Source: Marinobacter gudaonensis
GTDB lineage: Bacteria > Pseudomonadota > Gammaproteobacteria > Pseudomonadales > Oleiphilaceae
Length of the DNA stretch: 64,000 nucleotides
Direction of reading: 5' to 3'
Assembly: GCF_900115175.1 (NCBI RefSeq)
Contig: NZ_FOYV01000001.1
Location: 2,480,001-2,544,000 of the forward strand
The position numbers and the translations under genes are program-made. The notes below the pieces were generated by a model. The model was not told where the DNA came from. It searched no databases and was given only the letters and a program-made list of their open reading frames with translations. Positions 15,379 to 24,012 of the stretch are shown here, one piece after another (the stretch's first letter is position 1; each line of letters begins with the position of its first letter).

Positions 15379-18036
15379 GTGACCAGCACCGATCATTCGT
15401 CCGCAACCGTCAAGACCACCTGCCCCTACTGTGGTGTGGGCTGCGGAGTAAACGCCAAAGCCACCGGTACCGAGGGCGATCAGACCCATCCTGCGAATCG
15501 CGGTCGGCTGTGCGTCAAAGGTTCCGCTCTGCATGAAACCCTGACGCCGGAGGGGCGCCTGTTAAAGCCGTCTGTCCGGGGGCGCGACACCGACTGGTCC
15601 ACCGCCATTAACGAGGTGGCAGGAGCGATCCGGGAGTCGGTGGACCAGCACGGGCCGGGATCGGTGGCTTTCTATTTGTCCGGTCAGTTGCTGACCGAGG
15701 ACTACTATGTGGCCAACAAGCTGGCGAAGGGCTTTATCCGCACCCCGCACGTGGACACCAACTCCCGCCTGTGCATGTCATCGGCCGTGGCTGCGCACAA
15801 GCGCGCCTTCGGGGGCGATCTGGTGCCGGGCTGCTACGAGGACCTTGAGCTGGCCGACCTGCTGGTGATTGCTGGCAGCAACGCAGCCTGGGCGCATCCC
15901 GTGCTATACCAGCGCATGCAGGCCTCGGCCCGTCCGGGCCGCAAAGTGGTGGTCATTGATCCACGCAGGACCGCCACCAGCGACCTGGCGGACCTGCACC
16001 TGGCATTGCGGCCGGGCACCGACACCATTCTGTTCAACGGTCTGCTGGTTTGGCTCGCGCACCATGGTGTGGTGGACAAGCACTACCTTGACGCTCATTG
16101 CGACGGTTACGAGGACAGCCTCGCCGCTGCCCGCTCCGTGGCGCCCAACGTGGACGCGGTGGCCAGCCTCTGTGATCTGCCGGTGGAGGAGGTAAACCGT
16201 TTCTATGAATGGTTCTCGGAGCACCCTCGCACCGTGACCGCGTTTTCCCAGGGTATCAACCAGTCCTCGGCCGGCACCGACAAGGGCAACGCCATTATTA
16301 ACTGCCACCTGGCCACTGGCCGGATTGGCAAGCCCGGTGCGGCGCCCTTCTCCCTGACCGGCCAGCCCAACGCCATGGGCGGCCGCGAAGTGGGCGGGCT
16401 GGCCAACACGCTTGCGGCTCACATGGACTACGACAGCCCGGGAGCCCGGGACCGGGTGGCCCGTTTCTGGGGCACAGACTCCGTGGCGGACGGGCCCGGC
16501 ATGAAAGCGGTGGACCTGTTCGATGCGGTGGAACGGGGCGAGATCAAGGTGCTGTGGATCATGGCGACCAACCCCGCGGTGAGTCTGCCGGAGACCGATC
16601 GTATCCGCCAGGCGCTGGCCCGATGTCCCACTGTGATTGTCTCGGACTGTGTGCGGGAAACCGATACTGCGCGCTACGCGGATATCCTGCTGCCCGCGGC
16701 GGGTTGGGGCGAGAAGGACGGCACGGTCACCAATTCCGAGCGCTGCATTTCGCGCCAGCGCCGGTTTCTTCCGCTGCCGGGGGAGGCCAGGCCGGACTGG
16801 TGGATTGTCAGCCAGGTGGCCCGGGCGCTGGGCCATGGCCCGGGGTTTGATTACCAGGGCCCGGCGGACATCTTTCGGGAACATGCCCGACTCTCCGGTT
16901 TTGAGAACGATGGGGCGCGCTTCTTCAACATTTCCGGCCTCGCCAACCTCACCGACTGGCAATACGAGCGACTGGCACCCACCCAGTGGCCGGCGAGAGG
17001 TGGGGAGCCTGACGCCGATGCTGGCGCCCAACGGCTGTTCACGGACGGCCGCTTTGCTACCGGCAACGGGCGGGCCCGACTGATACCGGTTGGCTCTCGC
17101 CTGCCGGTTCGCCCGCCCACGGAGGTGTTTCCCCTGGTGGTCAACACCGGCCGTATTCGCGACCAGTGGCACACCATGACCCGCACCGGACGGTCGGGAC
17201 GCTTGCTGGCTCACCGACCGGAGCCGTTCATCGATGTGCATCCGGAGGATGTCCGCGCATACCAGTTGATGCCCGGCGGGCTGGCCACACTCACCAGCGC
17301 CCATGGTCAGTTCATTGGCCGGGTGCGGGTGGCGCCTGAGCAGCGACGGGGCGAAGTGTTTGTGCCGATCCACTGGAACCGGCAGTTCACCGGTCAGGGC
17401 CTGGCCACCGCACTTACCGACAGCCTGGTGGACCCGGTGTCCGGTCAGCCGGAAGCCAAACACGGCCGTGCCGCCCTCGCCGAATGGCCCGCGCGCTGGC
17501 ATGGTCGTCTGCTGGTTCGTCGTGACCGGCCCAGGCGCTGGCAGGCGGATTACTGGGCCCACCAGCCAATCGCGCAATGTGAGAGCTGGTTCGTGGCCGG
17601 ACATTCGACCGTGGACTGGGCCGAGGCGGTGGCAGACTGGCTGGGTGGCGCCCCGCAACTGGTGATGCAGGATGCTCGGGAGGGACGGTTCCGGGCGGCC
17701 CGGATTCGCAACGGTCAGTTGGAGGCGGTGCTGATGGTGGACCGTGATCCGAACGCCCTGCCAGCCATGGACTGGGTGGCAGAGTGTTTCAGCCTGCCGG
17801 AGCTTGATGAGGCCACCCGCAGAGGCCTGCTGGCGGCAAGAGCCCTGGATGGCGATGACATGGGCAACCTGGTCTGCAGCTGTTTTCAGGTAGGCGACCG
17901 TCAGATACAGAAAGCCATCGAGCAGGGCGCCAACAGCGTGGAGGCCCTGGGGCAGGCGTTGCGGTGTGGTACCAATTGTGGCTCCTGCCTGCCGGAGATC
18001 CGGAGCTTGCTGCCGGTCATTACCGAGGCGGTGTAA
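15379..18036 (+). CDS. nasA: Assimilatory nitrate reductase catalytic subunit NasA
   Basis: An 885-residue cytoplasmic molybdoenzyme that reduces nitrate to nitrite. The N-terminus has the [4Fe-4S] ligands C15, C18, C22 and C45. The middle is the Mo-bis-MGD domain, with SGQLLTEDYY and SGINQSSAGT-type cofactor motifs. The C-terminal BFD-like [2Fe-2S] domain has C833, C835, C867 and C870 (a further Cys at 863), the site for electron entry from a flavoprotein. The start is the GTG at 15379, after an AGGAAG ribosome site. The NirB-like flavoprotein (8460-9713) is the likely partner. The stop overlaps the convergent SprT-like gene by 17 bases. Confidence 0.96.
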   Translation: MTSTDHSSATVKTTCPYCGVGCGVNAKATGTEGDQTHPANRGRLCVKGSALHETLTPEGRLLKPSVRGRDTDWSTAINEVAGAIRESVDQHGPGSVAFYLSGQLLTEDYYVANKLAKGFIRTPHVDTNSRLCMSSAVAAHKRAFGGDLVPGCYEDLELADLLVIAGSNAAWAHPVLYQRMQASARPGRKVVVIDPRRTATSDLADLHLALRPGTDTILFNGLLVWLAHHGVVDKHYLDAHCDGYEDSLAAARSVAPNVDAVASLCDLPVEEVNRFYEWFSEHPRTVTAFSQGINQSSAGTDKGNAIINCHLATGRIGKPGAAPFSLTGQPNAMGGREVGGLANTLAAHMDYDSPGARDRVARFWGTDSVADGPGMKAVDLFDAVERGEIKVLWIMATNPAVSLPETDRIRQALARCPTVIVSDCVRETDTARYADILLPAAGWGEKDGTVTNSERCISRQRRFLPLPGEARPDWWIVSQVARALGHGPGFDYQGPADIFREHARLSGFENDGARFFNISGLANLTDWQYERLAPTQWPARGGEPDADAGAQRLFTDGRFATGNGRARLIPVGSRLPVRPPTEVFPLVVNTGRIRDQWHTMTRTGRSGRLLAHRPEPFIDVHPEDVRAYQLMPGGLATLTSAHGQFIGRVRVAPEQRRGEVFVPIHWNRQFTGQGLATALTDSLVDPVSGQPEAKHGRAALAEWPARWHGRLLVRRDRPRRWQADYWAHQPIAQCESWFVAGHSTVDWAEAVADWLGGAPQLVMQDAREGRFRAARIRNGQLEAVLMVDRDPNALPAMDWVAECFSLPELDEATRRGLLAARALDGDDMGNLVCSCFQVGDRQIQKAIEQGANSVEALGQALRCGTNCGSCLPEIRSLLPVITEAV

Positions 18037-18736
18037 GTGGACTCAGCATCTGCACCGGTACCCGGTAGCGCACCCCTTTCGAGGGGCCAATACCGTCCAC
18101 GGTGCAGGTCTTGCGGTTGACCCGGACGATCTCTCCGTGCAGTTCCCGGCGACCGGTGCCGAAACGCACGGTATCGCCCACCTGCCAGCGGGCCAGTTGC
18201 TGGCGGGTATCGACGGGCGCAAACGGTGTGTCTGGCAGCGCCACGCCCTGCTCGCCCGCCAGCTCCGCCAAGGCTGTCCGCGTGGTCCGGGCTGCCCCGC
18301 TTTCGTGCAGCTCATCGAGAATGGTGTAGAAATGCAGGTTGTGCACCGAGCCCCGGTAGCGCTGACCGGCGCATTGTTGCAACAGATGGGCGAATTCATG
18401 GCAACAGGTATGGGCCAGAAGATTCAGGGTGCTCAGCTCGCCGTCAAAATACCCCCGCTTGCAAATCTCCCGCCCCGACAGCCAGCCACTGGCAGTTTCC
18501 GGTCGGTGCTTGGCGGCAATCATACGGACACCATAGGTGATCAGGTGCTGCCCGGTGTGGGCATCGAAACGATGATAGGTAGCCTGGCCTGAGCCTACCC
18601 GGCAGTGCAGGAGGCTGCCCGGATGGCGCTCACGAATCCACGCTTTGGCGGGCTGCCAGAGGTGGTCGCGGGTGACGGCGCACATGAGTTTGCCGAGGCT
18701 GACGGCGGTCTGGGTTGGTAGGGGCGTTTTATGCAA
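18020..18736 (-). CDS. SprT-like zinc metallopeptidase-fold protein
   Basis: 238 residues with a zinc-binding HEFAH motif (H113, E114, H117) and a downstream VHNLHFYTILDEL segment that could supply the third ligand, as in SprT-like proteins. The C-terminal part (about 190-238) looks like a small beta domain with WQVGDTVRFGTG. The frame begins at a TTG (18736) with an AGGT-type ribosome site. No upstream ATG exists before the stop, so this start is a best guess. The function is unknown. SprT relatives act on DNA-protein crosslinks or are uncharacterised. It converges on nasA and overlaps it by 17 bases. Confidence 0.72.
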   Translation of the reverse strand: MHKTPLPTQTAVSLGKLMCAVTRDHLWQPAKAWIRERHPGSLLHCRVGSGQATYHRFDAHTGQHLITYGVRMIAAKHRPETASGWLSGREICKRGYFDGELSTLNLLAHTCCHEFAHLLQQCAGQRYRGSVHNLHFYTILDELHESGAARTTRTALAELAGEQGVALPDTPFAPVDTRQQLARWQVGDTVRFGTGRRELHGEIVRVNRKTCTVDGIGPSKGVRYRVPVQMLSPLTPPR

Positions 18737-18942
18737 ACTTGGTACCTGGCCAATTCACGGATGCGTAAGAATAGATAAGCTTAACGTTCGATTTTATGGT
18801 TTGCTATGGACTGGTTGACCCTGACCCCGTATTAGATCCATCCAGAGTCAGGAAAACCTGGATATCCAGTTTTCGACATCCTCTCACAGCGATTCGCTTG
18901 GCAGCGCCGACGAAGCCGCCGCTTGAACCCTCAACGTTAATC

Positions 18943-18986
18943 AGACAAACTGTCACCATATATCAATAAATGGTGACGATTTGTCT
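18943..18986. promoter_or_regulatory. Palindromic operator of the AbiE toxin-antitoxin operon
   Basis: Arms 18943-18959 and 18970-18986 match in 15 of 17 positions (AGACAAA and GTCACCAT outside a 10-base centre). The right arm covers the proposed TTG start of the antitoxin. AbiEi antitoxins are known to repress their own operon by binding inverted repeats, so this is the probable operator. The rest of 18737-18942 shows nothing I can name. Confidence 0.75.
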
Positions 18987-19601
18987 GGATCCGGCTCTGC
19001 CCAATTCTCCCGAGCACAACTTCAAACCCTGTTCCGCCAGCGCGGCGGCCAGCTGCGCCTGAGCGAGGCACTGGCCCAGGGTTATAATCGCTATCAGTTT
19101 TATCAGCTCCGGGACGAGGGGCTGATAGAGCCGGTCAGCCGTGGCCTGTACCGGCTGGCGGACCTGCCTCCTATCGAAAACCCGGATCTGGTGATCGCCG
19201 CGACGCGTTTCCCCCATGCCGTGCTTTGCCTGATTTCTGCGCTGGACTGGCACGGCATTACGACGCATATTCCCCACCAGGTGCATCTGGCGGTGGATCG
19301 GGAGGCTCGCCTCCCGGTTCTGGATTATCCGCCGGTGGCCGGGTACCGATTCTCCGGGCAGGCCTTTAGTACAGGCATTGAACAGGTCGACGCAGATGGC
19401 ATCGCGCTGAAGGTTTACAATCCAGAAAAAACCCTGGCGGATTGTTTCAAGTTTCGCAACCGCATCGGCATGGATGTGGTGCTGGAGGCACTGGAGCTTT
19501 ATCGCATACGTAAAACCTTTCTGCCGGGCAAGCTGATGGAATACGCCAGAATTTGCCGGGTCGCCAATGTGATGGCCCCCTACGTGGAAGCCAAGTTGTG
19601 A
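18981..19601 (+). CDS. abiEi: AbiEi-family antitoxin (type IV toxin-antitoxin)
   Basis: 206 residues. The N-terminal winged helix (about residues 10-55) has the AbiEi pattern: LRLSEALAQG, then QFYQLRDEGLIEPVSRGLYRL. The C-terminal domain (NPEKTLADCFKFRNRIGMD) is the conserved antitoxin region that also serves in DNA binding. In this family the antitoxin opposes the toxin and represses the operon. The only start in frame is TTG 18981, inside the operator palindrome. No good ribosome site is visible, so the N-terminus is uncertain. It lies 47 bases before the toxin gene. Confidence 0.88.
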   Translation: MSGSGSAQFSRAQLQTLFRQRGGQLRLSEALAQGYNRYQFYQLRDEGLIEPVSRGLYRLADLPPIENPDLVIAATRFPHAVLCLISALDWHGITTHIPHQVHLAVDREARLPVLDYPPVAGYRFSGQAFSTGIEQVDADGIALKVYNPEKTLADCFKFRNRIGMDVVLEALELYRIRKTFLPGKLMEYARICRVANVMAPYVEAKL

Positions 19602-19648
19602 ATCGAAGCAGTCCTTCAACGGAATAACCAAAGTGAAAGGAGATCACG

Positions 19649-20542
19649 ATGGCCAAAAACACTGCCGCGTCCGTTCGTCAGAAACTACTGAATAAAGCCC
19701 GGCAAGAAAAGCGCCCCTTTAAAGAATTGTTGCAGTATTACGCCATGGAGCGGTTTCTGTATCGGCTGAGTCAATCGCCCCACAGTGGCTGCTATACCCT
19801 GAAGGGTGCACTGATGCTATGGGCAATGCAGGGACCGACCAGCCGACCGACCCGGGATATCGATATGCTGGGCCAGACCAGCAATGAACCGGCGGCTATT
19901 CTGTCTCAGGTGAGGGACATTATCGCCACTGAGGTGGTGGATGACGGTTTGCACTTCGATTCGGATACCCTCAAGGCAGAAACAATCACCGAAGATGCGG
20001 ACTACCAGGGGCTGAGGGTGACCTTCATCGGTTTTCTCGACAACGCCAGAATTCCGATGCAACTGGATATGGGCTTTGGAGATCCCATATTTCCGTTCCC
20101 ATCTTGGTTGGAATTTCCGGTGTTACTGGATTTTCCCGCCGCCCGAATCAAGTGTTACACGCCGGAATCGGCCATAGCCGAAAAGTTCCAGGCGATGGTG
20201 AAGCTGGGTGATCTGAACAGCCGGATGAAGGACTTTTACGATATCTGGCTGATGTCCCGCCAGTACAAATTCCGGTTGGAAAACCTGAAGGGTGCTGTTG
20301 ACGGCACTTTCCAGAAACGCGGGACAGAAATCCCTGAAACCAATCCCTTTTCTGACGCTTTTATGGATAGCAAACAGCCACAGTGGAAAGCTTTCCGTAA
20401 CCGCCTTGGCCAGGATCATGTGACTGAGGCCTTTTCAGAGGTCGTAGAAGCGATAGTTGAGTTTCTCGGTCCTGCAATGGAGGGTAAAGCCGTGGATGCG
20501 CGCAGCGAGACTTGGCACCCGCCCGGTCCCTGGAGCCGATAG
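19649..20542 (+). CDS. abiEii: AbiEii-family nucleotidyltransferase toxin
   Basis: 297 residues of the AbiEii/AbiGii toxin family, nucleotidyltransferase-fold proteins that stop growth and can block phage. The NTase motifs are LKGALML (residues 51-57) and RPTRDIDM (66-73), with D70 and D72 as metal ligands. Further on are the conserved SAIAEKFQAMVKLG and RMKDFYDIW motifs. All catalytic positions seem intact. The ATG at 19649 has an AAAGGAGA ribosome site. With the preceding gene it forms a complete AbiE module in an accessory block. Confidence 0.92.
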   Translation: MAKNTAASVRQKLLNKARQEKRPFKELLQYYAMERFLYRLSQSPHSGCYTLKGALMLWAMQGPTSRPTRDIDMLGQTSNEPAAILSQVRDIIATEVVDDGLHFDSDTLKAETITEDADYQGLRVTFIGFLDNARIPMQLDMGFGDPIFPFPSWLEFPVLLDFPAARIKCYTPESAIAEKFQAMVKLGDLNSRMKDFYDIWLMSRQYKFRLENLKGAVDGTFQKRGTEIPETNPFSDAFMDSKQPQWKAFRNRLGQDHVTEAFSEVVEAIVEFLGPAMEGKAVDARSETWHPPGPWSR

Positions 20543-20596
20543 GCCTTTGGTTCGCTCCATTTCTCGAGTCAGCTCAAATGCTGGCATTTTCAGCGC

Positions 20597-21040
20597 CTAA
20601 TTTTCTCTTAAAGTCGATAAAACCTGATCGAAAATATCCTCATCTGCGCTGATCGTAATCCATTGAGACGGTTGTCTCGACGTGGCGATGAAGGCGGTGG
20701 TGTATCCATTGATCGTTGCGGAAAAACCGTAGACACCCTTGTTCAAAACCAGTTTTCTTATATCACCTGCAGAATTCTGCGCTTGCTGATACCCCTCCAT
20801 CAATTCTTCCACCGCTGTCGAGAACTCTGGGTTGGTATCCATCGTCATAACAGATCCAACCAGTTTTGAGTCGCGCCATAGCTGTATCTCGGAGGGTTGG
20901 ATATCGACAGTGTCAAACTCGCTGCTATCCAATTTGAACACGATGTCGTTGGAAGTGCGGAACTTGGTGGGTTGTTTAAAGGAAGCACAACCTGAGATGA
21001 GGCATATAAAAAAAAGACCACACACCACAGACGATTTCAT
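20597..21040 (-). CDS. Small lipoprotein of unknown function
   Basis: 147 residues. A short signal peptide ends in the lipobox LISGC, so the mature protein should be lipid-anchored. I do not recognise the mature domain. It is polar and about 125 residues long, with a predicted mixed alpha/beta pattern. The start is ATG 21040, with an AGGGA ribosome site. An ATG 9 bases upstream is too close to that site. It lies 15 bases downstream of another unknown gene and in the same direction as hcp. Base composition here is more AT-rich than in the flanking nitrate genes. Confidence 0.75.
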   Translation of the reverse strand: MKSSVVCGLFFICLISGCASFKQPTKFRTSNDIVFKLDSSEFDTVDIQPSEIQLWRDSKLVGSVMTMDTNPEFSTAVEELMEGYQQAQNSAGDIRKLVLNKGVYGFSATINGYTTAFIATSRQPSQWITISADEDIFDQVLSTLREN

Positions 21041-21055
21041 GAAACACATCCCTGT

Positions 21056-21403
21056 TCAATTTAGAGAGTCGATTATAGCTGGTTTGAACTGAGCCGCGCG
21101 AAAACGCTTGCACATCATGTTAATGCGCACATTGCCCAGCAAAAAAGGCTCACCCGACTTCCTGAGAACTCGCAAAGCCCATTTCCTGATTTTGTGTGCT
21201 GGCAAGAGGAGATCCTGAGGGTTTGGAACAGCATCAATCCATGTGCTGCAGTCCTCCATATCAGCCAGTAGTTCAACAATTCTTATAATCGTGTCATCCG
21301 AGATCGACGACGATGTGAAAAGACGGGCGTTTCCATGTCCGTAAAATGAGCCGATGATTGCCCGAATGATATCGACATCATTCTCAGTGATGGTGTCGCT
21401 CAT
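21056..21403 (-). CDS. Hypothetical protein downstream of hcp
   Basis: 115 residues, not recognised. It is soluble, with an acidic N-terminal half (TENDVDIIRAIIG, ISDDTIIRIVELLADMED) and a basic C-terminal half (KIRKWALRVLRKSG, RFRAAQF). There is no signal or TM segment. The ATG at 21403 has an AGGA 10 bases upstream. An ATG 24 bases further upstream (21427) is also possible. It follows hcp on the same strand, so a link to type VI secretion is possible but has no direct support. Confidence 0.6.
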   Translation of the reverse strand: MSDTITENDVDIIRAIIGSFYGHGNARLFTSSSISDDTIIRIVELLADMEDCSTWIDAVPNPQDLLLPAHKIRKWALRVLRKSGEPFLLGNVRINMMCKRFRAAQFKPAIIDSLN

Positions 21404-21434
21404 GTTTTTCAATTCCTGAAGTCCCATAGCTAAT

Positions 21435-21462
21435 GCCCCGACGATCTCGCGAAGGTCGGGGC
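21435..21462 (-). terminator. GC-rich hairpin after hcp, possible terminator
   Basis: GCCCCGAC and GTCGGGGC arms of 8 bases with a 12-base loop, 25 bases after the hcp stop on the minus strand. There is no clear T run, so termination would be weak. Confidence 0.5.
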
Positions 21463-21487
21463 AACATAACGCTGAGGCGTGTGTATA

Positions 21488-22006
21488 TTACGCCTCGATC
21501 GGCGAGCGCCAGTCGTCGGCACCGGAGGTGCCTGCAACAGCGTGCTCCCAGGTGACCTTGCGGTAGGACAGGGACACAGTGACCAGCTGGGTGAAGTCGG
21601 CGTTGCTGGCGTCCTGGCAGTGCGGCATGTTGCAGTTGATGTCGATGATGGTGGCATCTTCGAGGATGGTGGAGAAGAAGTGCTCCTGCTTGCCCTCGAC
21701 GGAGGTGCGGTACCACTTCAGCTCAACCTTCGGCAGCATTTCGCCGGAAGCCAGGGCGTTGTACATCAGCGGAGTGGCCTTGTTCAGAGCCGAGGTGAAC
21801 TTGAACGGCTTGTGCACGCGCTGGCCGGAGGGCTGACCGGACTGGGGATCGGTCGGTACGGTGACAACGTGGCTGAATTCCTGCACCAGCACTTCGTCTT
21901 CGTGGCCTTCCACGTAGATGTTGCCGACGGAGTCGGAAGTGAATGCACCGGCAGTGATGTTGCCCTGGGTCTGGCCTTCGATACTGATATAACAAGGAGT
22001 TGGCAT
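21488..22006 (-). CDS. hcp: Type VI secretion tube protein Hcp
   Basis: A 172-residue Hcp, which forms hexameric rings that stack into the type VI secretion inner tube. Family features: MPTPCYISIEGQTQGNI at the N-terminus, HKPFKFTSALNKATP, and the C-terminal SYRKVTWEH motif. The start is ATG 22006, with GGAG six bases upstream. The ATG 12 bases upstream overlaps that site. No other T6SS structural genes are in the window, so this is an orphan hcp. A near-consensus sigma-54 promoter lies upstream (22071-22086). Confidence 0.93.
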   Translation of the reverse strand: MPTPCYISIEGQTQGNITAGAFTSDSVGNIYVEGHEDEVLVQEFSHVVTVPTDPQSGQPSGQRVHKPFKFTSALNKATPLMYNALASGEMLPKVELKWYRTSVEGKQEHFFSTILEDATIIDINCNMPHCQDASNADFTQLVTVSLSYRKVTWEHAVAGTSGADDWRSPIEA

Positions 22007-22070
22007 AGTCTGCTCCATGACGTGTGAATGAAAAAAGTCCCTGGGTTACTCCCTGGACACCGGGGATGAC

Positions 22071-22086
22071 TACAAGTGCCATGCCA
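22071..22086 (-). promoter_or_regulatory. Possible sigma-54 promoter of hcp
   Basis: The minus strand reads TGGCATG-GCAC-TTGTA. It fits the -24/-12 consensus except that the -12 GC is GT. Predicted leader about 54 bases. Orphan hcp genes are sigma-54 dependent in some vibrios, so it is worth noting, but the broken -12 element lowers confidence. Confidence 0.35.
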
Positions 22087-22217
22087 GGTTGAGAAAATTC
22101 AGTTAAAACAGTTGACTAGGTTGTTTCGGGGCAGTCCGGCTCACGGGCGGGGCAATCCTGTACCCGGAAACCGGGCAAGTGGTTGCTGCCTGGGCAAGAA
22201 ATCGCTCGCTGGGTAGG

Positions 22218-23942
22218 TCAGCGGATGGCCAATACCGTGAGCAGGGCCAGAAGCAGGAGCGCCGAGACGGTCTGCCAGAAAACCACAGGCTGGCGTTCCA
22301 TCAGGGGTTGCTGCTGACGCTGTTGCCAGTCCTGTCCGGGCCGGCGCAGCTCGGTGAGGTATTCTGACAGCGCCGGGTAGCGCTTGTAAGGCTGGAGGTG
22401 CACCGCACGGGCAATGGCATGGTCCACCCATCCGGGAACATCGTCCCGCAGCTGTCGTGCGGGCCGGTAGCTGAGACGCTTCAAATCGCTTGTACCCCGG
22501 GCCTTGGGGATTTCAGCACCATACGGCAGGTTACCCGTGAGCAACTGATAGCTGATGACGCCCATTGAAAACTGGTCGGCCAGCCAGGTGGCCGGTTCGC
22601 CGAAGAGAGTCTCCGGAGCACTGTAAAGCGCGGCGCCCCTGGGCCCTGTATTGATCGACGGTGCCGCTTCTTCCAGACCGGCGACCCGGGTGGCGCCGAA
22701 ATCGATCAGGGTCACCGTGCCGTGGGCATCCACCATGATGTTTTCGGGCTTCAGGTCCTGATGCACCATTTCCAGCCGATGAAAGGCCCGTAGACCCCGG
22801 GCAATCTGCTCCACCAGCGACCGGACCTTCTCCAGTGTGGGCTTCGGGTTGTCCAGCATCCACTGGCGCAGGGTGCAGCCTTCAACGAATCTGGTGGCCT
22901 GGTACAGTACCGTGCCGCGCCGGTCCGGTTCGAACGGGCGTACCACATGGGGGTTGTTGATGCGCCGGGCAATCCACTGCTCGGTGGAAAACTGCTCCAG
23001 ATAGGCCGGGTCGTGCCGCTGTTCCATGGATGGAAGTTTCAATACCACGCGTGCGGCGCTGTCCTCATCCTCGGCCAGGTAGACATGGCTCCGGCTGCTG
23101 GCATGAATCTGCCGCAGAATCCGATACCCGTCCAGCAACTGTCCCGGGCGCAGTTCATCGGCAAAGGGCCGCTCCGAGAGTTCACGAAAAAGTTCGGCGT
23201 TGTCGGTGTCGGAGGCCACCGAGTCGACCCGGATTACCTGAGCGGTCAGGTTGTCGTCACTGCCATTTTCCAGGGCCTGTGCCACCAGCGCCTGTGCGGC
23301 CTGGTCCAGCTCGTCACCCGCCGCATGGATCGTGGCCGCCATGGTGCGATCCTCCAGGTGTTCGTGAACGCCGTCGGTGGTCAGCAGGAAGGTGTCGCCG
23401 GGAACAATGCCAATCTGGTGGTAATCAATGTCCAGCTGGTGCCCGATACCCATGGCCCGGGTCAGGCAGCTTTGCTCCGGGGACAGCCAGAGCCGGTGGT
23501 CCGAGGTGAGCTGTTCGAGCCGGTCCGGGTGAACCCGATAGATACGGCTGTCGCCCACGTGAAAGAGATGCGCGGTGGCGGACTTCAGCACCATCACGCT
23601 GAGGGTGCAGACATAACCCCGGTCACGGTCGTAACGGTACTGGCTCTGTCGGGTCTGGGCATGGAGCCAGGCGTTGGTGGCCCGTAGCACCCGCTGGGCG
23701 GATTGCTTGACCGACCAGCTGTCGGGGGTGGAGTAGTAGTCGGTGAGAAACCCCGCCACCGCCGACTCGCTGGCAACCTGGCTGACGTTGCTGGAACTGA
23801 TGCCGTCGGCCAGGGCTACGGCAATGCCCTTGGTAACCAGCTGGTGATTGTCCGGCACCAGTAACCCGTGAAAATCCTGGTTTACCGGCTTTCGACCGGC
23901 CTGGGAGTGCTGGCCTGTGGTAATCGACAGTGTTGAGGCCAT
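22218..23942 (-). CDS. PP2C-type phosphatase/serine-threonine kinase fusion, membrane-anchored
   Basis: 574 residues. The N-terminal half is a PP2C phosphatase with ALADGISSSN, HVGDSRIY, LTTDGVHEHLED and GSDDNLTAQV motifs. The C-terminal half is a Hanks-type kinase with VVLKLP (likely lysine), HQDLKPEN (H394-D396), IDFG near 414 and APE. The glycine-rich loop is degenerate (HASSRSHVYLAED). A single TM near the C-terminus (VSALLLLALLTVLAI) would anchor it. The start is ATG 23942. It follows the formate/nitrite-family channel by 70 bases. Pseudomonas aeruginosa has a kinase gene in the equivalent place (PA1782), so a role in nitrate or nitrite uptake is inferred. Confidence 0.9.
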   Translation of the reverse strand: MASTLSITTGQHSQAGRKPVNQDFHGLLVPDNHQLVTKGIAVALADGISSSNVSQVASESAVAGFLTDYYSTPDSWSVKQSAQRVLRATNAWLHAQTRQSQYRYDRDRGYVCTLSVMVLKSATAHLFHVGDSRIYRVHPDRLEQLTSDHRLWLSPEQSCLTRAMGIGHQLDIDYHQIGIVPGDTFLLTTDGVHEHLEDRTMAATIHAAGDELDQAAQALVAQALENGSDDNLTAQVIRVDSVASDTDNAELFRELSERPFADELRPGQLLDGYRILRQIHASSRSHVYLAEDEDSAARVVLKLPSMEQRHDPAYLEQFSTEQWIARRINNPHVVRPFEPDRRGTVLYQATRFVEGCTLRQWMLDNPKPTLEKVRSLVEQIARGLRAFHRLEMVHQDLKPENIMVDAHGTVTLIDFGATRVAGLEEAAPSINTGPRGAALYSAPETLFGEPATWLADQFSMGVISYQLLTGNLPYGAEIPKARGTSDLKRLSYRPARQLRDDVPGWVDHAIARAVHLQPYKRYPALSEYLTELRRPGQDWQQRQQQPLMERQPVVFWQTVSALLLLALLTVLAIR

Positions 23943-24012
23943 GGTCAGCGTGGTTTCCTTCAAAAGACAACTCCGGCGGCAGCGCCGCCGGAGTGTCCAG
24001 TCAGGCTCTGGC

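Noticed and set aside
15904..17658. Open frame of 584 codons opposite nasA
   Set aside because: Antisense shadow. nasA on the other strand has all its cofactor ligands, and the shadow has no recognisable domain.
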